Shown one piece after another: positions 5,469 to 6,724 of a DNA stretch of 6,724 nucleotides. The DNA lies in assembly GCA_030424825.1 (NCBI GenBank), contig JAUHWE010000264.1, forward strand, positions 1 to 6,724, given 5' to 3'. A model generated the notes under the pieces. It saw nothing but the letters and a program-made list of their open reading frames with translations. It searched no databases and had not been told where the DNA came from. Every line of letters begins with the position of its first letter. Positions within the stretch are counted from its first letter, which is position 1. The DNA comes from Verrucomicrobiia bacterium. GTDB lineage: Bacteria; Verrucomicrobiota; Verrucomicrobiia; Opitutales; Opitutaceae. The position numbers were made by a program, and so were the translations under genes.

Positions 5469-6724
5469 ATGATTGCACTACAAAATATCAGGCTCCAATT
5501 CGGGGAACGCTATCTCTATAAGGATGTTAGCGCTACGATTGGGACATCGGATCGCATTGGATTGGTGGGTAGCAATGGAGCGGGGAAAAGTACGTTGCTA
5601 AAGGTATTATGCGGGCTGGAGGAGATCGACAGTGGAAAAGTCGACAAGGCGAACTATGTGACTTTTGGCTACCTGCCTCAGGATGGGATCGAGATGCATG
5701 GGCGCACCTTGTTTAAGGAGACTGAATTGGCCTTCGCGGATGTGCTCGGACTGAAGGCCAAGGTGGAAGAAGCGGAGAAGCGTCTCGATGAAATGGATAC
5801 CTCATCGGAGGAGTTTTACGAAACGCTAGAGCTGATCGGAGCCTGGGAGCATCGTCTGGAGGATCTGGACGCGGGCAAATTGCCTTCTCGTATCGAATCA
5901 GTTCTCTTGGGACTCGGCTTTTCCAGTTCCGATATGCAGCGAAAGACCGAAGAGTTCAGCGGAGGCTGGCAAATGCGTATCGCCCTCGCCAAACTTCTGC
6001 TTGCGAACCCGTCACTGCTCCTGCTCGACGAGCCCACCAATCATCTCGACGTAACTTCCCAGAAGTGGCTGGAGGATTTTCTTCTTCGCTACGAAGGATC
6101 ACTGTTAATGATTTCCCATGACCGCGGGTTTCTGGATATCATTTGTAATCGGACGTTCGAAATTTCAATGGGATCGCTGCACGTCTATAGCGGCAATTAC
6201 AGCGTATTCGAAACGCAGAGTGCGGAACGGAAAGAGCTGCAGTTGAAAGCTTACAAAAGCCAGCAAAAGGAGATTCAGCAGGCGGAGCAATTTATCAATC
6301 GTTTTCGGGCCAAAGCATCGAAAGCTAGGCAAGCGCAGAGCCGCATCAAGGCGCTCGACAAGATTGAGCGGATTCAAATCGAAAAAGAGGAAGACGGAGT
6401 TGCCTTTTCGTTCGCTCCTCCACCTCGTAGCGGTCAGACGGTGGTCAATCTAGTGGATGTGTCCAAGTCTTATGGAGATTTATCGGTCATTCGCGATGCC
6501 AATCTCCGTATCGAACGAGGCGACCGGATTGTGGTGGTGGGAGTAAACGGCGCCGGTAAGACGACCATCGCAAAAGTGATTGCAGGGGTAGAGCCCTTCC
6601 AATCCGGCGAACGCGAGATTGGCCAAAGTACTTACATATCCTACTTCGGGCAGCATCAGGCGGATGAATTGGACAAGAGTTTGACGGTCCTGGAAACGCT
6701 GGAAGAGTCTGCTGAGGGGAAGAA
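5469..6724 (+). CDS. ABC-F family ATPase (ribosome-associated, YheS/YbiT-like), 3'-truncated by window edge
   Basis: The gene encodes a soluble tandem-ATPase of the ABC-F type, which acts on the ribosome during translation and lacks membrane segments. The first 418 codons are present. Domain 1 has Walker A GSNGAGKST (34-42), Q-loop Gln71, an arm-like insertion (about 85-150), signature FSGGWQMR (163-170), Walker B LLLLDEPTNHLD (183-194) with catalytic Glu188, and switch His217 (ISHDRG). A charged linker (about 238-325) carries the INRFRAKASKARQAQSR pattern, which recalls YheS-like members. Domain 2 begins at about 328 with Walker A GVNGAGKTT (358-366) and Q-loop Gln395; its signature and Walker B lie beyond the edge. 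ATG 5469 is chosen because it places the first strand (IALQNIRLQF) correctly and an in-frame TAA stands at 5454-5456. No Shine-Dalgarno is visible. The family and fold are certain; the exact subgroup and any antibiotic-protection role are not. Confidence 0.95.
   Translation, partial: MIALQNIRLQFGERYLYKDVSATIGTSDRIGLVGSNGAGKSTLLKVLCGLEEIDSGKVDKANYVTFGYLPQDGIEMHGRTLFKETELAFADVLGLKAKVEEAEKRLDEMDTSSEEFYETLELIGAWEHRLEDLDAGKLPSRIESVLLGLGFSSSDMQRKTEEFSGGWQMRIALAKLLLANPSLLLLDEPTNHLDVTSQKWLEDFLLRYEGSLLMISHDRGFLDIICNRTFEISMGSLHVYSGNYSVFETQSAERKELQLKAYKSQQKEIQQAEQFINRFRAKASKARQAQSRIKALDKIERIQIEKEEDGVAFSFAPPPRSGQTVVNLVDVSKSYGDLSVIRDANLRIERGDRIVVVGVNGAGKTTIAKVIAGVEPFQSGEREIGQSTYISYFGQHQADELDKSLTVLETLEESAEGK

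Noticed and set aside
5469..6724. ABC-F protein as an antibiotic-resistance factor
   Set aside because: The linker and motifs look like the widespread housekeeping YheS/YbiT-like type; there is no evidence of a resistance-type long interdomain linker or mobile context.

Overview
The window looks like a bacterial chromosome fragment with two divergent transcription units. On the minus strand is a set of secreted, calcium-repeat, multidomain proteins (about 1-5241). On the plus strand is an ABC-F ATPase gene (5469 to the right edge, truncated). Base composition is moderate. The protein style is a dockerin-like N-terminus, SbsA-type Ig, carboxypeptidase-regulatory-like domain, TSP3 calcium repeats, LVIVD-like propeller and an 'SGSDGSDGAL' mature N-terminus. 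From memory this resembles large exported proteins of the PVC group, Verrucomicrobiota in particular. That assignment is inference and no marker gene proves it.

Minus strand, read right to left. An ORF starting at ATG 5241 encodes a 774-aa protein with a signal peptide and ends at a TGA at 2917-2919. A second long ORF then runs to a stop at 150-152. It has no ATG or GTG start and no signal peptide, and its coding sense reaches back to about 2936, overlapping the end of the first ORF in the +1 frame. The simplest reading is one gene of about 1,696 codons, interrupted by a single-base frameshift in 2917-2972, most economically an extra T in the TTT at 2935-2937. A sequencing error, a real disabling mutation, or +1 recoding at UUU-UGA are all possible. 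The stop codon of this gene overlaps, as ATGA, the start of a third secreted protein of which only 51 codons lie in the window. These genes are therefore probably one translationally coupled operon of cell-surface or secreted proteins.

The 5242-5468 intergenic stretch separates the divergent genes. It is AT-rich near its middle, holds a TTGACA -35-like box for the minus-strand gene, and has three copies of TTATCAT/ATGATAA, two forming an inverted repeat. Neither divergent gene has a convincing Shine-Dalgarno.

Plus strand. The ABC-F gene has a complete first nucleotide-binding domain, the charged linker, and the start of the second domain including its Walker A motif. It is an ordinary ribosome-associated ATPase by all visible motifs. 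It has no obvious functional link to the secreted proteins.
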